DNA of 64,000 nt from Bacteroidota bacterium (GCA_022709695.1 JAKLII010000003.1:1-64000); one strand, 5' to 3'. Positions 26,495-35,815 are shown, counted from the stretch's first letter. Notes: a model not told the origin generated them from the sequence alone. Numbers and translations are program-made.

Positions 26495-27781
26495 TTATCC
26501 TATCACTTCTAACCGGTGCATATCCTGCCTGATAAATACAAACAACAGCAGTGTAAATGCCCATAGCGATGATCCTCCGTAACTCAGAAACGGCAAAGGA
26601 ATCCCGATTACCGGAGCCAGCCCGATGGTCATGCCTACGTTGATCATAAAATGGAAAAAAATGATCGAGGCAACCGCATAACCGTATACTTTGCTGTATT
26701 GGGATCGCTGGAGTTCAGCCCGGTTTATTATCCTGATAATCAGTAATAAATAAAGGGAGATTACCACCAGGCTCCCCAAAAACCCCCACTCTTCTCCTAC
26801 TGTGCAGAAAATAAAGTCCGTATCCTGTTCGGGAATGAAATTCATTTTCGTTTGGGTGCCCTGCAGATACCCCTTCCCGAAAAACCCTCCGGAACCAATG
26901 GCTACCTTCGACTGATAAAAATTGTACCCTACATCTCTTATATCCTTGTCGACCCCTTTCAGATTTGAAACGTATACTTCAATCCGTTGTTTCTGATGTG
27001 GTTTTAATCCTTTGTGATAGATGAAATCGACCGCAAAAACAAAACCGATCGCGATAATGGCTACGGAGGAGACCAGAATGATCTCTTTGGTTTTTCCCCG
27101 CAGGAAAAAGATTATAATTCCCGCCATGAAAGCAAGAATAATTGCCAGAATAATCTTTGACACGATGAAAGAGAGCAGTGCGAGCAGCAGGATAAAAAGG
27201 GCTGTTGCCACCAGAACCTGATTCATGCCAAACCGGTATAGCATCACCACAAGAGAAAGCAATACAATGGCCGAGCCCATGTCGGGCTGCATGAGAATCA
27301 GTGCCATCGGCAGTCCGATAATGCCGATGATCAGCAACTGGCTGTTTCGTGACCTGATATCAAAGGTAAGGCTGCTCATGGCTCTTGCCAGTGCCAGCGA
27401 AATGGCCATTTTGGCAAACTCCGAGGGCTGCAGGGCAAACCCGCCTATCTGAAACCAGCTTTTGGAATTATTCACCTCCTTTCCGATCACCAGCACTGCT
27501 ACCAGCAGCAGTATTGTTAGCAGATAAATCATAAAGGATAATGGGGGAATTACCTTTGGATCTACCATCAAAACCAGTAATGCAAGCAGGACTGCAAATC
27601 CGATCCAAAGCAGCTGCTTGCCATAACGGTGCGAAAAATCAAGGATTTCGGACACCCCCTCCTTGTTTCCTGAAGAATAGATGTTGAGCCAGCCGGCCAC
27701 TACGAGTGCCAGCCAAAGCAGTACCATCGTCCAGTCGATGTTGTAGAAAAGCCCCTTCCCCCTGCTGATTCTTTTTTCCAT
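26495..27781 (-). CDS. rodA: Rod-shape-determining protein RodA (SEDS glycosyltransferase)
   Basis: The 428-aa product has about ten membrane segments and SEDS landmarks: GKEVNNSKSWFQIGGFALQPSEFAKM, LILMQPDMGSAIVLL, TDFIFCTVGEEWGFLGS, and the C-terminal PVIGIPLPFLSYGGSSLW. RodA polymerises lipid II into glycan strands for side-wall growth together with PBP2. mrdA lies 2 bp upstream, the usual pairing. mreB, mreC and mreD, which normally precede this pair, are not in the neighbourhood. Confidence 0.95.
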   Translation of the reverse strand: MEKRISRGKGLFYNIDWTMVLLWLALVVAGWLNIYSSGNKEGVSEILDFSHRYGKQLLWIGFAVLLALLVLMVDPKVIPPLSFMIYLLTILLLVAVLVIGKEVNNSKSWFQIGGFALQPSEFAKMAISLALARAMSSLTFDIRSRNSQLLIIGIIGLPMALILMQPDMGSAIVLLSLVVMLYRFGMNQVLVATALFILLLALLSFIVSKIILAIILAFMAGIIIFFLRGKTKEIILVSSVAIIAIGFVFAVDFIYHKGLKPHQKQRIEVYVSNLKGVDKDIRDVGYNFYQSKVAIGSGGFFGKGYLQGTQTKMNFIPEQDTDFIFCTVGEEWGFLGSLVVISLYLLLIIRIINRAELQRSQYSKVYGYAVASIIFFHFMINVGMTIGLAPVIGIPLPFLSYGGSSLWAFTLLLFVFIRQDMHRLEVIG

Positions 27782-27783
27782 AC

Positions 27784-29607
27784 CTATGGCCGCATAAGGT
27801 TACAGTTCTTCATCCTTGTTTCCACATCGGGTCGTTTTACCTCACCGTTAAGGTATTTTTCCATCATCAGGCTAGCAATGGGAGCCGCCCATGTGGCTCC
27901 GTAACCCGAGTTCTCAACAATTACGGCTATCGCGATTTTTGGATTTTCCATGGGGGCAAAAGCAATGAAAAGGGAGTGGTTGGGCCCGTGGGGATTCTGT
28001 GCCGTACCGGTTTTTCCGCAAACGGCAAACCCCTCAATGGCAGCATTTCTGGCTGTACCGGCCAGCACTACATCGCGCATCCCCTGGATTACAGGTTCAA
28101 AATACTGAGGGTGGATTGAAGTCTGATGCCGCTTCATCATCGGCTTGTTCAGGCTGTCGGCCGATCCGATAGCCCTGACCATGTGCGGGGTTATGTAATA
28201 CCCCCGGTTCGATACCAGGGCTGCCAGGTTGGCCAACTGAACCGGGGTGGTTAGCACCTCCCCCTGTCCGATCGAAATCGAAATTACGGTCAGGGCTTTC
28301 CAGCGCCCCTTCCCGTGAAGCTTGTCGTAGTAATCCGAACTGGGAATATTGCCTTTGTAGCCATAAGGCAGATCATTATCGAACCGGAGGCCCAGTCCCA
28401 GGCTAAGGGCATGCTTTCTCCAAACATCATAGGCTGCCTTGATGGTAGGATACCCCGATTTCTCCAGCATATCCCTCTGGGCCCAGCAGTAATAGGCGTT
28501 ACAGGAATGCTGTATCGACTGCGTAAGATTCAGCGGCGACGGGTGATTATGACAGCCGACCGTCAGGCTTCCCATGTGAAACCCTGCCGAACACCCGTAT
28601 TTTGTACCCGGATTTAAAATTCCCATCTCCTGCCCGATCAGTGCATTTACGATTTTAAAGGTGGATCCCGGAGGGTATTGCGCCTGTAAAGCCCTGTTCA
28701 TCAAAGGTTTGTTCCGGTCTTCCAGTAAATTCTGGTAGTTCTGGGCCCTGGTCCGGCCGCTTAACAGATTGGGATCATACGTGGGGCTTGTTACCAATGC
28801 CAGGATTTCCCCCGTGGATGGCTCAATGGCCACAATACTGCCTATTTTGTTCTGCATCAGCATCTCTCCGTACTCCTGCAACCTGGCATCCAGGGTCAGG
28901 TATAAATCCTTTCCCGATATGGCCTCCACATCTTCCCTCCCACCCAGATAGGGCCCCTGATTCCGGTTAAACTTGTCTTTAAGCAGTTTCTTTACCCCTT
29001 TGCTGCCCCGCAATACCTCCTCATACGACTTCTCTATCCCGCTGATGCCAATATAATCGCCCGAAATGTAGTAGGAATCCTCCAGCGTTTTCTTCAGATC
29101 AACTTCCCCGATATACCCAAGGGTATGGGCAGCCATCCCGCCGGGATAATTTCTGATGGCTCTTTCCTGAATGGTAAACCCCGGAAAACGGAACAAAACC
29201 TCCTGAAGCATCGAAACACGTTCCGGTAACATTTGCTTCTCAATAAGCAGGGGGTTTACCTTCCGGTAGGGATCCGAACCCGCTTGCCGCAGCATCTCTG
29301 ATAATACCGATGGCTCAATCCCCAGAATATTACATAGCATCAGGGTGTCAAAAGGCTTGATCTCCACCGGAATGGCCATTAAATCATACGATTTTTGATT
29401 CTGTACCAGCACAACCCCGTTCCGGTCCAGAATCGTTCCCCGTGAAGGAATGATGATCTCCTGCCGTATCGAAATCGTGGCCGAAGATTTTTTGTATTTA
29501 TCGTTGAGTACCTGGATCGAAAAAAGACGGACCACAAAAGCAGCCCAGATCACAATAAATACAATGGTAATAACCCTCTTTCTGGAGCTATGGAGATCCT
29601 TCTTCAC
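27784..29607 (-). CDS. mrdA: Penicillin-binding protein 2 (peptidoglycan transpeptidase)
   Basis: The 607-aa protein has one N-terminal membrane helix (VITIVFIVIWAAFVVRLFSI) and a PBP dimer domain (IPSRGTILDRNGVVLVQN). The transpeptidase domain has the catalytic S315 in YPPGSTFK, SCN (QHSCNAYY) as the second motif, and KTG in VCGKTGTAQNPHGPNHSLF. It cross-links new side-wall peptidoglycan with RodA. The short C-terminal tail is ordinary. Its own promoter is visible upstream. Confidence 0.95.
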   Translation of the reverse strand: MKKDLHSSRKRVITIVFIVIWAAFVVRLFSIQVLNDKYKKSSATISIRQEIIIPSRGTILDRNGVVLVQNQKSYDLMAIPVEIKPFDTLMLCNILGIEPSVLSEMLRQAGSDPYRKVNPLLIEKQMLPERVSMLQEVLFRFPGFTIQERAIRNYPGGMAAHTLGYIGEVDLKKTLEDSYYISGDYIGISGIEKSYEEVLRGSKGVKKLLKDKFNRNQGPYLGGREDVEAISGKDLYLTLDARLQEYGEMLMQNKIGSIVAIEPSTGEILALVTSPTYDPNLLSGRTRAQNYQNLLEDRNKPLMNRALQAQYPPGSTFKIVNALIGQEMGILNPGTKYGCSAGFHMGSLTVGCHNHPSPLNLTQSIQHSCNAYYCWAQRDMLEKSGYPTIKAAYDVWRKHALSLGLGLRFDNDLPYGYKGNIPSSDYYDKLHGKGRWKALTVISISIGQGEVLTTPVQLANLAALVSNRGYYITPHMVRAIGSADSLNKPMMKRHQTSIHPQYFEPVIQGMRDVVLAGTARNAAIEGFAVCGKTGTAQNPHGPNHSLFIAFAPMENPKIAIAVIVENSGYGATWAAPIASLMMEKYLNGEVKRPDVETRMKNCNLMRP

Positions 29608-29624
29608 ACCCTGTAGTTTGCTGA

Positions 29625-29655
29625 CAAAGTTAAGCTACTTCCGGATAACCTCAAC
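29625..29655 (-). promoter_or_regulatory. Candidate promoter of mrdA-rodA
   Basis: On the minus strand TAACTTTG (29625-29632) matches TAnnTTTG and stands 17 bp upstream of ATG 29607. GTTG (29652-29655) lies 19 bp further upstream in the -33 position. The pair thus need not be transcribed from the lipoprotein gene. Confidence 0.5.
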
Positions 29656-29669
29656 CTGAAACATACCGG

Positions 29670-30197
29670 TCAGGGCACAATGGCAATATCGGGGCTGGTA
29701 ACCAGATTGCTGCGATGTAAAGCCCTGTCAGTAATCGAAGTCCTGACCTGCAAAGTATCGCTTTGCAGGAAGGGTAACATCAGCTGGAGGTCGAAAGTGT
29801 ATTCAATCACCCCACGGATTGCTTTGCTTTTTCCGTTCAGCTCAATCCTGGGAATACGGCTGTTAAAGGTGTAGGAGGTGTCAGGGAAGGTTACCTTTTC
29901 ATACCCGGTTCCGCTTTTGTAATACAGATCGATGAAAAAATTGTAGTAGTTGTCACCGCCCAGATGGTAAGGAGGAAGAGTATCTCCCTGGCTTAGTCCG
30001 ATGTCGCCATCACCGTCCGTGAATTCCAGCATCAGGATCCCCTGGGTAAGCAGCCCATCCTGATTTTTTTCCAGCACAAAATCCTTGTACGACAGAACCG
30101 GCTCCAGGGGAAAATCATAATCGTGCGAACACCCCCCGGCAAATCCTGTAATGAGCACACACAGCCCCGCAAAAGCTTTGTACCGTAAGCGTATCAT
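29670..30197 (-). CDS. Hypothetical lipoprotein (175 aa)
   Basis: The signal peptide ends in a lipobox (GFAGGC, Cys23). The mature part opens YDFPLEPVLSYKDFVLEK, then has acidic LMLEFTDGDGDIGLSQGD and a C-terminal beta-rich region (IRGVIEYTFDLQLMLPF). This layout is common in Bacteroidota envelope lipoproteins of unknown function, with a DGDGDIG motif that may bind calcium. It is divergent from the LuxE-like gene and separated from mrdA by 62 bp that contain the mrdA promoter. Confidence 0.75.
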   Translation of the reverse strand: MIRLRYKAFAGLCVLITGFAGGCSHDYDFPLEPVLSYKDFVLEKNQDGLLTQGILMLEFTDGDGDIGLSQGDTLPPYHLGGDNYYNFFIDLYYKSGTGYEKVTFPDTSYTFNSRIPRIELNGKSKAIRGVIEYTFDLQLMLPFLQSDTLQVRTSITDRALHRSNLVTSPDIAIVP

Positions 30198-30225
30198 TTC
30201 TGAATGGGGCTAACGTTTCTTTTCG

Positions 30226-30233
30226 TAGATTTG
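30226..30233 (+). promoter_or_regulatory. Candidate -7 box for the LuxE-like gene
   Basis: TAGATTTG matches TAnnTTTG 64 bp upstream of ATG 30298. No clear -33 element is seen. Confidence 0.35.
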
Positions 30234-30297
30234 TTTTATTATCCACGGCTAAAATACTACAATTAACCGATACCGGGGAACAGGAGTTTGAGAGAAC

Positions 30298-31305
30298 ATG
30301 CCTGGAAATATTGAATACAATGCATTGAAGGAAAAGATCTTTACAGATCATGGACCAGAAGGCTTCCGGCATCTTGCTCTGGATATCTTCCGGTTTCAGT
30401 ATGCCTCTAATGCCGTATACCGCCGATTTTGCGATCTGATGCAGCGAAATCCTGCAAGAGTATCCTCATTTGATGAGATCCCTTTTCTTCCCATCGGATT
30501 TTTCCGTACCCATCCCATTGTCTCCAGTGACAAACCACTTGCAGAAATGCTGGCCTTCACCAGCAGCGGAACTACAGACACCATTCCGTCGGTACATTAC
30601 ATTCCGGATCCTGACATCTATCTGAAAAGCCTGTCTGCCGGATTCAGGCATTTCTACGGAGATCCGGCGAAGTATGCCATTCTGGCCCTGCTCCCCTCCT
30701 ATCTTGAGAAACCGGGATCTTCCCTGGTATACATGGCAGAAGCCCTGATCATGCAGTCGGGTGGCAACTGTGGCGGATTTTTCCTTTCAGACTTCGAAAG
30801 TCTGGCATCAGCCATCCGGAAAGCCTCACAAAGCAACCGAATACCATTTGTGCTGGGGGTAAGTTATGCCCTGCTTGATTTTGTGGATGCCATAGGAACA
30901 CCCCTTCCCGAAGCTATTATCGTCGAAACAGGAGGGATGAAAGGACGAAGAAAAGAGATGGTGAAAAGTGAACTTCATCAGGTGCTTTCAGCCAAATCAG
31001 GTGTAGCTTCTGTACATAGTGAATATGGCATGACAGAGCTTTGCTCACAGGCATGGTCAGATGGAAAGGGAGTCTTCCGGTGCCCTCCCTGGATGAAGGT
31101 TGAAGTGGCTGAAATCAACGACCCGATGGCTTTGGCAGGTCCCGGAAAAACCGGGGTCATCAGGGTAACCGACCTGGCCAACCTCGGGAGCTGTGCCTTT
31201 GTTGAGACCCAGGATCTGGGCCGGGTTTCCGGAGACGGCTTTTTTGAGGTGATGGGGCGGATGGACCACAGTATGCTGCGGGGCTGTAACCTTATGGTCG
31301 GATAA
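30298..31305 (+). CDS. LuxE-like acyl-protein synthetase (335 aa)
   Basis: The protein matches the LuxE/acyl-protein synthetase branch of the ANL superfamily: LPIGFFRTHPIVS, the phosphate-binding FTSSGTTDTIPSVH at about residues 88-101, and HSEYGMTELCSQAW near 240. LuxE activates fatty acids for bioluminescence, but no lux genes are here. Bacteroidota homologues are widespread and may activate acyl groups for envelope polymers. Its 3' end overlaps the convergent deoC by 14 bp. Confidence 0.82.
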   Translation: MPGNIEYNALKEKIFTDHGPEGFRHLALDIFRFQYASNAVYRRFCDLMQRNPARVSSFDEIPFLPIGFFRTHPIVSSDKPLAEMLAFTSSGTTDTIPSVHYIPDPDIYLKSLSAGFRHFYGDPAKYAILALLPSYLEKPGSSLVYMAEALIMQSGGNCGGFFLSDFESLASAIRKASQSNRIPFVLGVSYALLDFVDAIGTPLPEAIIVETGGMKGRRKEMVKSELHQVLSAKSGVASVHSEYGMTELCSQAWSDGKGVFRCPPWMKVEVAEINDPMALAGPGKTGVIRVTDLANLGSCAFVETQDLGRVSGDGFFEVMGRMDHSMLRGCNLMVG

Positions 31306-32110
31306 GAAGATCCATCAGCGCTGAGGCAAGCCTCGATGCACCGAACCTGAGCCTTTCAGGTACAAGCCATTCCTCACCTAACACCTGTCGTGTGAGAAGG
31401 TAATATATCAATGCATCATCGGACGAGGCAATCCCTCCGGCTGCTTTGATCCCAACCACGCGTCCGCTTTGACGGTGATATTGCCTGACCTCTTCGAGCA
31501 TCAGGAAAAATGCTTCCGGCGTGGCACCCGGCTGTATCTTCCCCGTACTCGTTTTCAGAAAGTCGGCGCCAGCCTCCATCGCGATCCGGGAAGCCCTGCA
31601 GATCAATCCCCCATCCTTGAGTTCGCCCGTCTCCAGAATAACCTTTAACAAAGCCCGACCACGGCATTTCTGTGAAAACACAGCAACCTCCTCCCCAATA
31701 AATGTTTCGTCGCCGGCAAGCATTCTCCCCCTGCTGATCACCATGTCTATTTCGTTTGCTCCCCCTTCCAGGGCTAATTCAAGCTCATGGACCCGGACCT
31801 CAAGCGGCGACTGCCCCGATGGAAAAGCTCCGGCCACACATGCTGTCCGGATACCGCTCCCCTTAAGAGCCTTTGCAACCGTCTGCGCAAATACCGGATA
31901 TACACAAACAGCCGCAGGGTGATGCTTCCCGTTCAGCTGCTTCTTCCATTCCAATGCCTGGCCACACAACGCCTCTATGGTTCCTGTCCGGTCGGTCCCC
32001 TCCAGGGTCGTCAAATCCAGCATTCCGAAAATCTGCCCGTATACCTCCTGTAAATCCTTTATCTCCTTCCGGCTTTCCACAGCCTCCCTGATCCGTTTTT
32101 CAATATCCAT
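31292..32110 (-). CDS. deoC: Deoxyribose-phosphate aldolase
   Basis: The enzyme splits 2-deoxyribose 5-phosphate into glyceraldehyde 3-phosphate and acetaldehyde in deoxynucleoside breakdown. Landmarks are VCVYPVFAQTVAKAL, GGANEIDMVIS, GADFLKTSTGK (with the Schiff-base lysine of the GADFxKTSTG motif) and VGIKAAGGI. ATG 32110 (MDIEKRIREA) gives 272 aa. An in-frame ATG at 32149 adds 13 residues that look like non-family sequence, so it is less likely. The 3' end overlaps the LuxE-like gene. Confidence 0.92.
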   Translation of the reverse strand: MDIEKRIREAVESRKEIKDLQEVYGQIFGMLDLTTLEGTDRTGTIEALCGQALEWKKQLNGKHHPAAVCVYPVFAQTVAKALKGSGIRTACVAGAFPSGQSPLEVRVHELELALEGGANEIDMVISRGRMLAGDETFIGEEVAVFSQKCRGRALLKVILETGELKDGGLICRASRIAMEAGADFLKTSTGKIQPGATPEAFFLMLEEVRQYHRQSGRVVGIKAAGGIASSDDALIYYLLTRQVLGEEWLVPERLRFGASRLASALMDLLIRP

Positions 32111-32165
32111 TTCCGTGATTTTTCCTGCAATGTTAAGGATTATGACCAAATATCCGCCATTTTTG

Positions 32166-32173
32166 TAACTTTG
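32166..32173 (+). promoter_or_regulatory. Candidate -7 box for cysC-cysD-cysN
   Basis: TAACTTTG matches TAnnTTTG 56 bp upstream of ATG 32230. No convincing -33 TTTG is visible, which may mean activator control. Confidence 0.42.
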
Positions 32174-32229
32174 TCACCGTTTACTTAATCATGTTCAGTC
32201 TATAGGAAAGATATACTAAACCAACAGGG

Positions 32230-32877
32230 ATGATCAAGATCACAAAACATGATACCCTTTTTACCGATTTCAATGACTTTATCAGACGGAGCCGAAGGAG
32301 GTTTCTGGTAAAACAGGCCCCGAAAGTCATCTGGATGACAGGGCTTTCAGGAGCCGGAAAATCTACCCTCAGCATTGAAATTCAGAACGCACTCAGAAGA
32401 AAAGGGTATTTTACCAAAATCTTCGACGGAGATATTGTTCGCACTGGTTTATGCAAAGACCTTGGCTACTCCCTCGAAGACCGCCTGGAGAACATACGCC
32501 GTATCGCCGAACTCTCCAAAATATTTGTCGACAGCGGTATTATTGTGATATGCAGTTTTATAAGCCCTACCCATGAGATGCGGCAGCTTGCCAAAGAAAT
32601 CATAGGTGAAAACAACTTTATTGAAGTTTACATCAATGCACCCCTCCATGTGTGTGAAAAACGGGATGTGAAAGGGCTGTATGCCAAAGCAAGGCAGGGA
32701 CTTATCACCAATTTCACCGGTATCGACAGTGTGTTTGAACCCCCTTTAAAACCTGATATTGAGGTGCGTACTGATTTATGGAGTATAGATAAAACTGCCC
32801 GCTATATGCTAAGGCGTATTATCCCGAAAGTAAAATTCCGGAAGATCACCATCGATATCCTTAACCAAAACGATTAA
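32230..32877 (+). CDS. cysC: Adenylyl-sulfate (APS) kinase
   Basis: The 215-aa protein phosphorylates APS to PAPS. The P-loop is GLSGAGKST (residues 38-46). Other landmarks are KIFDGDIVRTGLCKDLGYSLEDR, ICSFISPTHEMR and KGLYAKARQG, all family-typical. About 30 residues precede the core, a little more than in classic CysC. It heads a three-gene operon with cysD 4 bp downstream. Together these genes make PAPS from sulfate and ATP. Confidence 0.95.
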   Translation: MIKITKHDTLFTDFNDFIRRSRRRFLVKQAPKVIWMTGLSGAGKSTLSIEIQNALRRKGYFTKIFDGDIVRTGLCKDLGYSLEDRLENIRRIAELSKIFVDSGIIVICSFISPTHEMRQLAKEIIGENNFIEVYINAPLHVCEKRDVKGLYAKARQGLITNFTGIDSVFEPPLKPDIEVRTDLWSIDKTARYMLRRIIPKVKFRKITIDILNQND

Positions 32878-32881
32878 CTCT

Positions 32882-33787
32882 ATGGTGAATTATATTCTGA
32901 ATCATCTGAAAATCCTTGAATCGGAATCAATCTTCGTGATCCGCGAGGTAGCAGCACAGTTCGAGCGGCCTGTGCTTTTATTCAGTGGCGGAAAGGACTC
33001 CATCGTAATGGCACACCTCGCCAAAAAAGCCTTCTGGCCCGCCAGAATTCCCTTCCCCCTGCTGCATATCGATACCGGACATAATTTCGAAGAAACCATC
33101 CTTTTCAGGGATCAGCTTGTACAGGAACTTGGTGTAAAACTGATTGTGGGCTCAGTGCAGGAAACGATTGACAAAGGGAGGGCAATTGAGGAGAAAGGAC
33201 CGGAAGCAAGTCGTAACGTACTGCAAACTACTACTTTGCTCGACACAATCGAAGAATACCGCTTTGACGCAGCGTTGGGTGGTGCCCGGCGTGATGAAGA
33301 GAAAGCCAGGGCAAAAGAGCGGTTCTTTTCACACCGCGACGAATTTGGCCAGTGGGATCCGAAGAACCAGCGACCTGAACTGTGGAATCTGTTCAACGGA
33401 AAGAAAAGGATTGGTGAGCACTTCAGGGTTTTCCCCCTCAGCAACTGGACCGAAATGGACATCTGGCAATACATCTACATGGACCGGATCCCAATTCCGG
33501 AGATCTATTACACCCATGAACGGGATGTGTTCTGCCGCAATGGGGTATGGCTTGCTGCTGCCCCTTTTATGCAGTTGAAAGAGGGAGAAAAAATTGAAAG
33601 GAAAAGGGTGCGTTGCCGCACTATCGGCGATATCACCTGCACAGGACTTACCATTTCCAAAGCCAACAACCTCGAAGAGATAATTGCAGAAATTGCTGCC
33701 ACACGGATTACCGAACGCGGAGGCAGGGCCGACGACAAACGGTCGGAGGCTGCCATGGAAGACCGGAAAAAAGAAGGGTATTTTTAA
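32882..33787 (+). CDS. cysD: Sulfate adenylyltransferase subunit 2 (CysD)
   Basis: The 301-aa protein is an ATP pyrophosphatase-type adenylyltransferase: PP-loop motif LLFSGGKDSIVM, HIDTGHNFEE, and GGARRDEEKARAKERFFSHRD. The C-terminal RCRTIGDITCTG and TERGGRADDK are CysD-specific. It pairs with the GTPase CysN to form APS from sulfate. cysN follows after 10 bp. Confidence 0.96.
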   Translation: MVNYILNHLKILESESIFVIREVAAQFERPVLLFSGGKDSIVMAHLAKKAFWPARIPFPLLHIDTGHNFEETILFRDQLVQELGVKLIVGSVQETIDKGRAIEEKGPEASRNVLQTTTLLDTIEEYRFDAALGGARRDEEKARAKERFFSHRDEFGQWDPKNQRPELWNLFNGKKRIGEHFRVFPLSNWTEMDIWQYIYMDRIPIPEIYYTHERDVFCRNGVWLAAAPFMQLKEGEKIERKRVRCRTIGDITCTGLTISKANNLEEIIAEIAATRITERGGRADDKRSEAAMEDRKKEGYF

Positions 33788-33797
33788 AACCGAAAGT

Positions 33798-35072
33798 ATG
33801 TCGCCTGAAAAGACCAAAGGATATCTGGATATGGAGCTGCTGCGGTTTACAACTGCAGGCAGCGTCGACGATGGAAAAAGCACCCTCATCGGGAGGCTCC
33901 TGTACGACAGCAAATCGATCTTCGAAGATCAGATGGAAGCCATTAAACTGGCCAGTGAACGACTGGGTGAGGATTTCATCAATCTGGCACTCCTCACCGA
34001 TGGCCTCAGGGCTGAAAGGGAACAGGGCATCACCATCGATGTGGCCTACCGCTATTTTGCCACGCCTAAACGGAAATTCATCATCGCCGACACACCCGGG
34101 CATATCCAGTATACCCGCAATATGGTTACGGGAGCCTCTTCGGCCAATCTCGCCCTCATCCTGATCGATGCGCGCAAAGGGGTGATTGAACAGACCAAAC
34201 GGCACAGCTTCATCGCCTCCCTGCTTAAAATTCCCCATGTGGCCTTGTGCATCAACAAAATGGATCTGGTAAACTACAGCCAGGAGGTATTTGAAGAAAT
34301 TGTTGACGATTTCCGGAACTTTGCATCCCGCCTCGAAATTCATGACATCCGGTTTATACCTATCTCGGCCCTCAATGGCGACAATGTGGTGGACCGGTCG
34401 GAGAACATGCCATGGTACCTTGGGCCAACTTTACTGTACTACCTTGAAAATGTACATATCAGCAGTGATGAGAACCTGGTCGACTGCCGTTTTCCGGTGC
34501 AATATGTCATCAGGCCTCAAACCGAAGCATTTCACGATTACAGGGCTTATGCCGGCCGGGTTGCCGGGGGCGTTTTTAAACCCGGCGATCGTGTGATGGT
34601 GCTTCCCTCCGGATTTGTGAGCCATATCAAAACCATTGATGCTTTCGAGGGGAGCCTGGAGTATGCCTTTCCACCCATGTCGGTGGCCATAACCCTCGAA
34701 GACGATATCGACATTTCACGCGGCGATATGATTGTGCGGGAACAGAACCAACCTTTCACCGGCCAGGATCTGGATGTGATGCTTTGCTGGATGAACGAGA
34801 AACCCCTGCAAACCAACGGCAGATACATCATCCGGCATACTACCCGTGAAGCAAAATGCCTCGTTAAGGAAATTCTTTATAAAACCGATGTGAATACCCT
34901 GAGCCGGCTCGAAGACGACAAGTATATTGGTCTGAACGACATCGGCAGGGTCAGGCTTCGCACAACACTTCCGTTTTTTTACGACAGCTACAAGGAAAAC
35001 CGCAATACCGGAAGCATCATCCTGATTGAAGAGGGAACCAACAATACGGTGGGTGCAGGAATGATTATCTGA
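33798..35072 (+). CDS. cysN: Sulfate adenylyltransferase subunit 1 (CysN GTPase)
   Basis: ATG 33798 gives 424 aa. The extended frame to 33684 overlaps cysD and is rejected. GTPase motifs: G1 GSVDDGKST, G3 DTPGH, G4 NKMD. EF-Tu-like beta-barrel domains follow. CysN hydrolyses GTP to drive APS formation by CysD. There is no C-terminal APS-kinase domain; this is supplied by the separate cysC. No APS/PAPS reductase or sulfite reductase gene is adjacent. Confidence 0.95.
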   Translation: MSPEKTKGYLDMELLRFTTAGSVDDGKSTLIGRLLYDSKSIFEDQMEAIKLASERLGEDFINLALLTDGLRAEREQGITIDVAYRYFATPKRKFIIADTPGHIQYTRNMVTGASSANLALILIDARKGVIEQTKRHSFIASLLKIPHVALCINKMDLVNYSQEVFEEIVDDFRNFASRLEIHDIRFIPISALNGDNVVDRSENMPWYLGPTLLYYLENVHISSDENLVDCRFPVQYVIRPQTEAFHDYRAYAGRVAGGVFKPGDRVMVLPSGFVSHIKTIDAFEGSLEYAFPPMSVAITLEDDIDISRGDMIVREQNQPFTGQDLDVMLCWMNEKPLQTNGRYIIRHTTREAKCLVKEILYKTDVNTLSRLEDDKYIGLNDIGRVRLRTTLPFFYDSYKENRNTGSIILIEEGTNNTVGAGMII

Positions 35073-35075
35073 AAA

Positions 35076-35108
35076 AAAAGGTTGCCCTCAGTCGGAGAGC
35101 AACCTTTT
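35076..35108. terminator. Bidirectional rho-independent terminator
   Basis: A 10-bp stem, AAAAGGTTGC with GCAACCTTTT (35076-35085 and 35099-35108), has a 13-base loop and flanking A and T runs. It lies between the convergent cysN and tonB and can serve both. Confidence 0.8.
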
Positions 35109-35128
35109 ATCCGGTAGCATAGCCGTGT

Positions 35129-35815
35129 TTATTTCGTAAGCTGGAACAGCACCGGCAAAATGAAGATGGAACGTACCGGACGATTCCTTTGCTTTCCCGG
35201 ATTCCATTTGGGCATTTTCTTTACGGCATCCATGGCAGCCTCTTCACATCCACCACCCAGGCTACTCTGCCTGATTTCAACATTGGTGATGGAGCCATCT
35301 CTTTCCACCACAAACTGCACAAATACAGTCCCTTCAATTCTTGCATCAATGGCTGTCTGGGGGTATTTCAGGGTTGCTCCCAAAAATTCAAACAACGCTG
35401 CATCACCCCCTTTGTAACTGGCCTGTTCTTCAACCACCTGATAAATTATCTCTTCTTCCTTTTCCTGCTCTTTAGAACCAGCGGCAGGGGTATAATCCTG
35501 AAGCAGGGTGGTTTTGTTTACTTCGATATTGATTTCAATTTCATCCAGAATTTCGGTCTGGTTATCCACAATTTCCAGCATCGTGGTTACAGAAGTCGGC
35601 GGAGGGGGAGGTAGCTCCTGTTGACGCTCGGTTTGCATAACGGTCTCTTCGAGGTCCGTTTTAGCCATACTGTTGGTCATAACCAGGGTCGGTTTGTCGT
35701 ATTGCTTCAACTCAAAGGCGAACAATACCGTTGACAGTGCTACCAGCAGTCCGATCTGCACAAACAGGGACCTCTTCTTTTCCAGATCTACCCGTGGGTT
35801 TTTCTTGGTTTCCAT
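35129..35815 (-). CDS. tonB: Energy transducer TonB (228 aa)
   Basis: ATG 35815 (METKKNPRVDLEKKRSLF) gives a cytoplasmic head and one membrane helix (VQIGLLVALSTVLFAFEL). A periplasmic proline-rich and acidic linker follows (ELPPPPPTSV, KEQEKEEE), then a TonB C-terminal domain at about 140-228 with YKGGDAALFEFLGATLKYP, GTVFVQFVVERDGSI and GGGCEEAAMDAVKKMPKWNPG. TonB passes proton-motive energy from ExbBD to outer-membrane receptors. exbB and exbD are not adjacent, as is common for the extra TonB copies in this phylum. Confidence 0.9.
   Translation of the reverse strand: METKKNPRVDLEKKRSLFVQIGLLVALSTVLFAFELKQYDKPTLVMTNSMAKTDLEETVMQTERQQELPPPPPTSVTTMLEIVDNQTEILDEIEINIEVNKTTLLQDYTPAAGSKEQEKEEEIIYQVVEEQASYKGGDAALFEFLGATLKYPQTAIDARIEGTVFVQFVVERDGSITNVEIRQSSLGGGCEEAAMDAVKKMPKWNPGKQRNRPVRSIFILPVLFQLTK

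Noticed and set aside
30298..31305. Bioluminescence function for the LuxE-like gene
   Set aside because: No luxA, luxB, luxC or luxD lies nearby, and LuxE-like proteins occur widely in dark bacteria.
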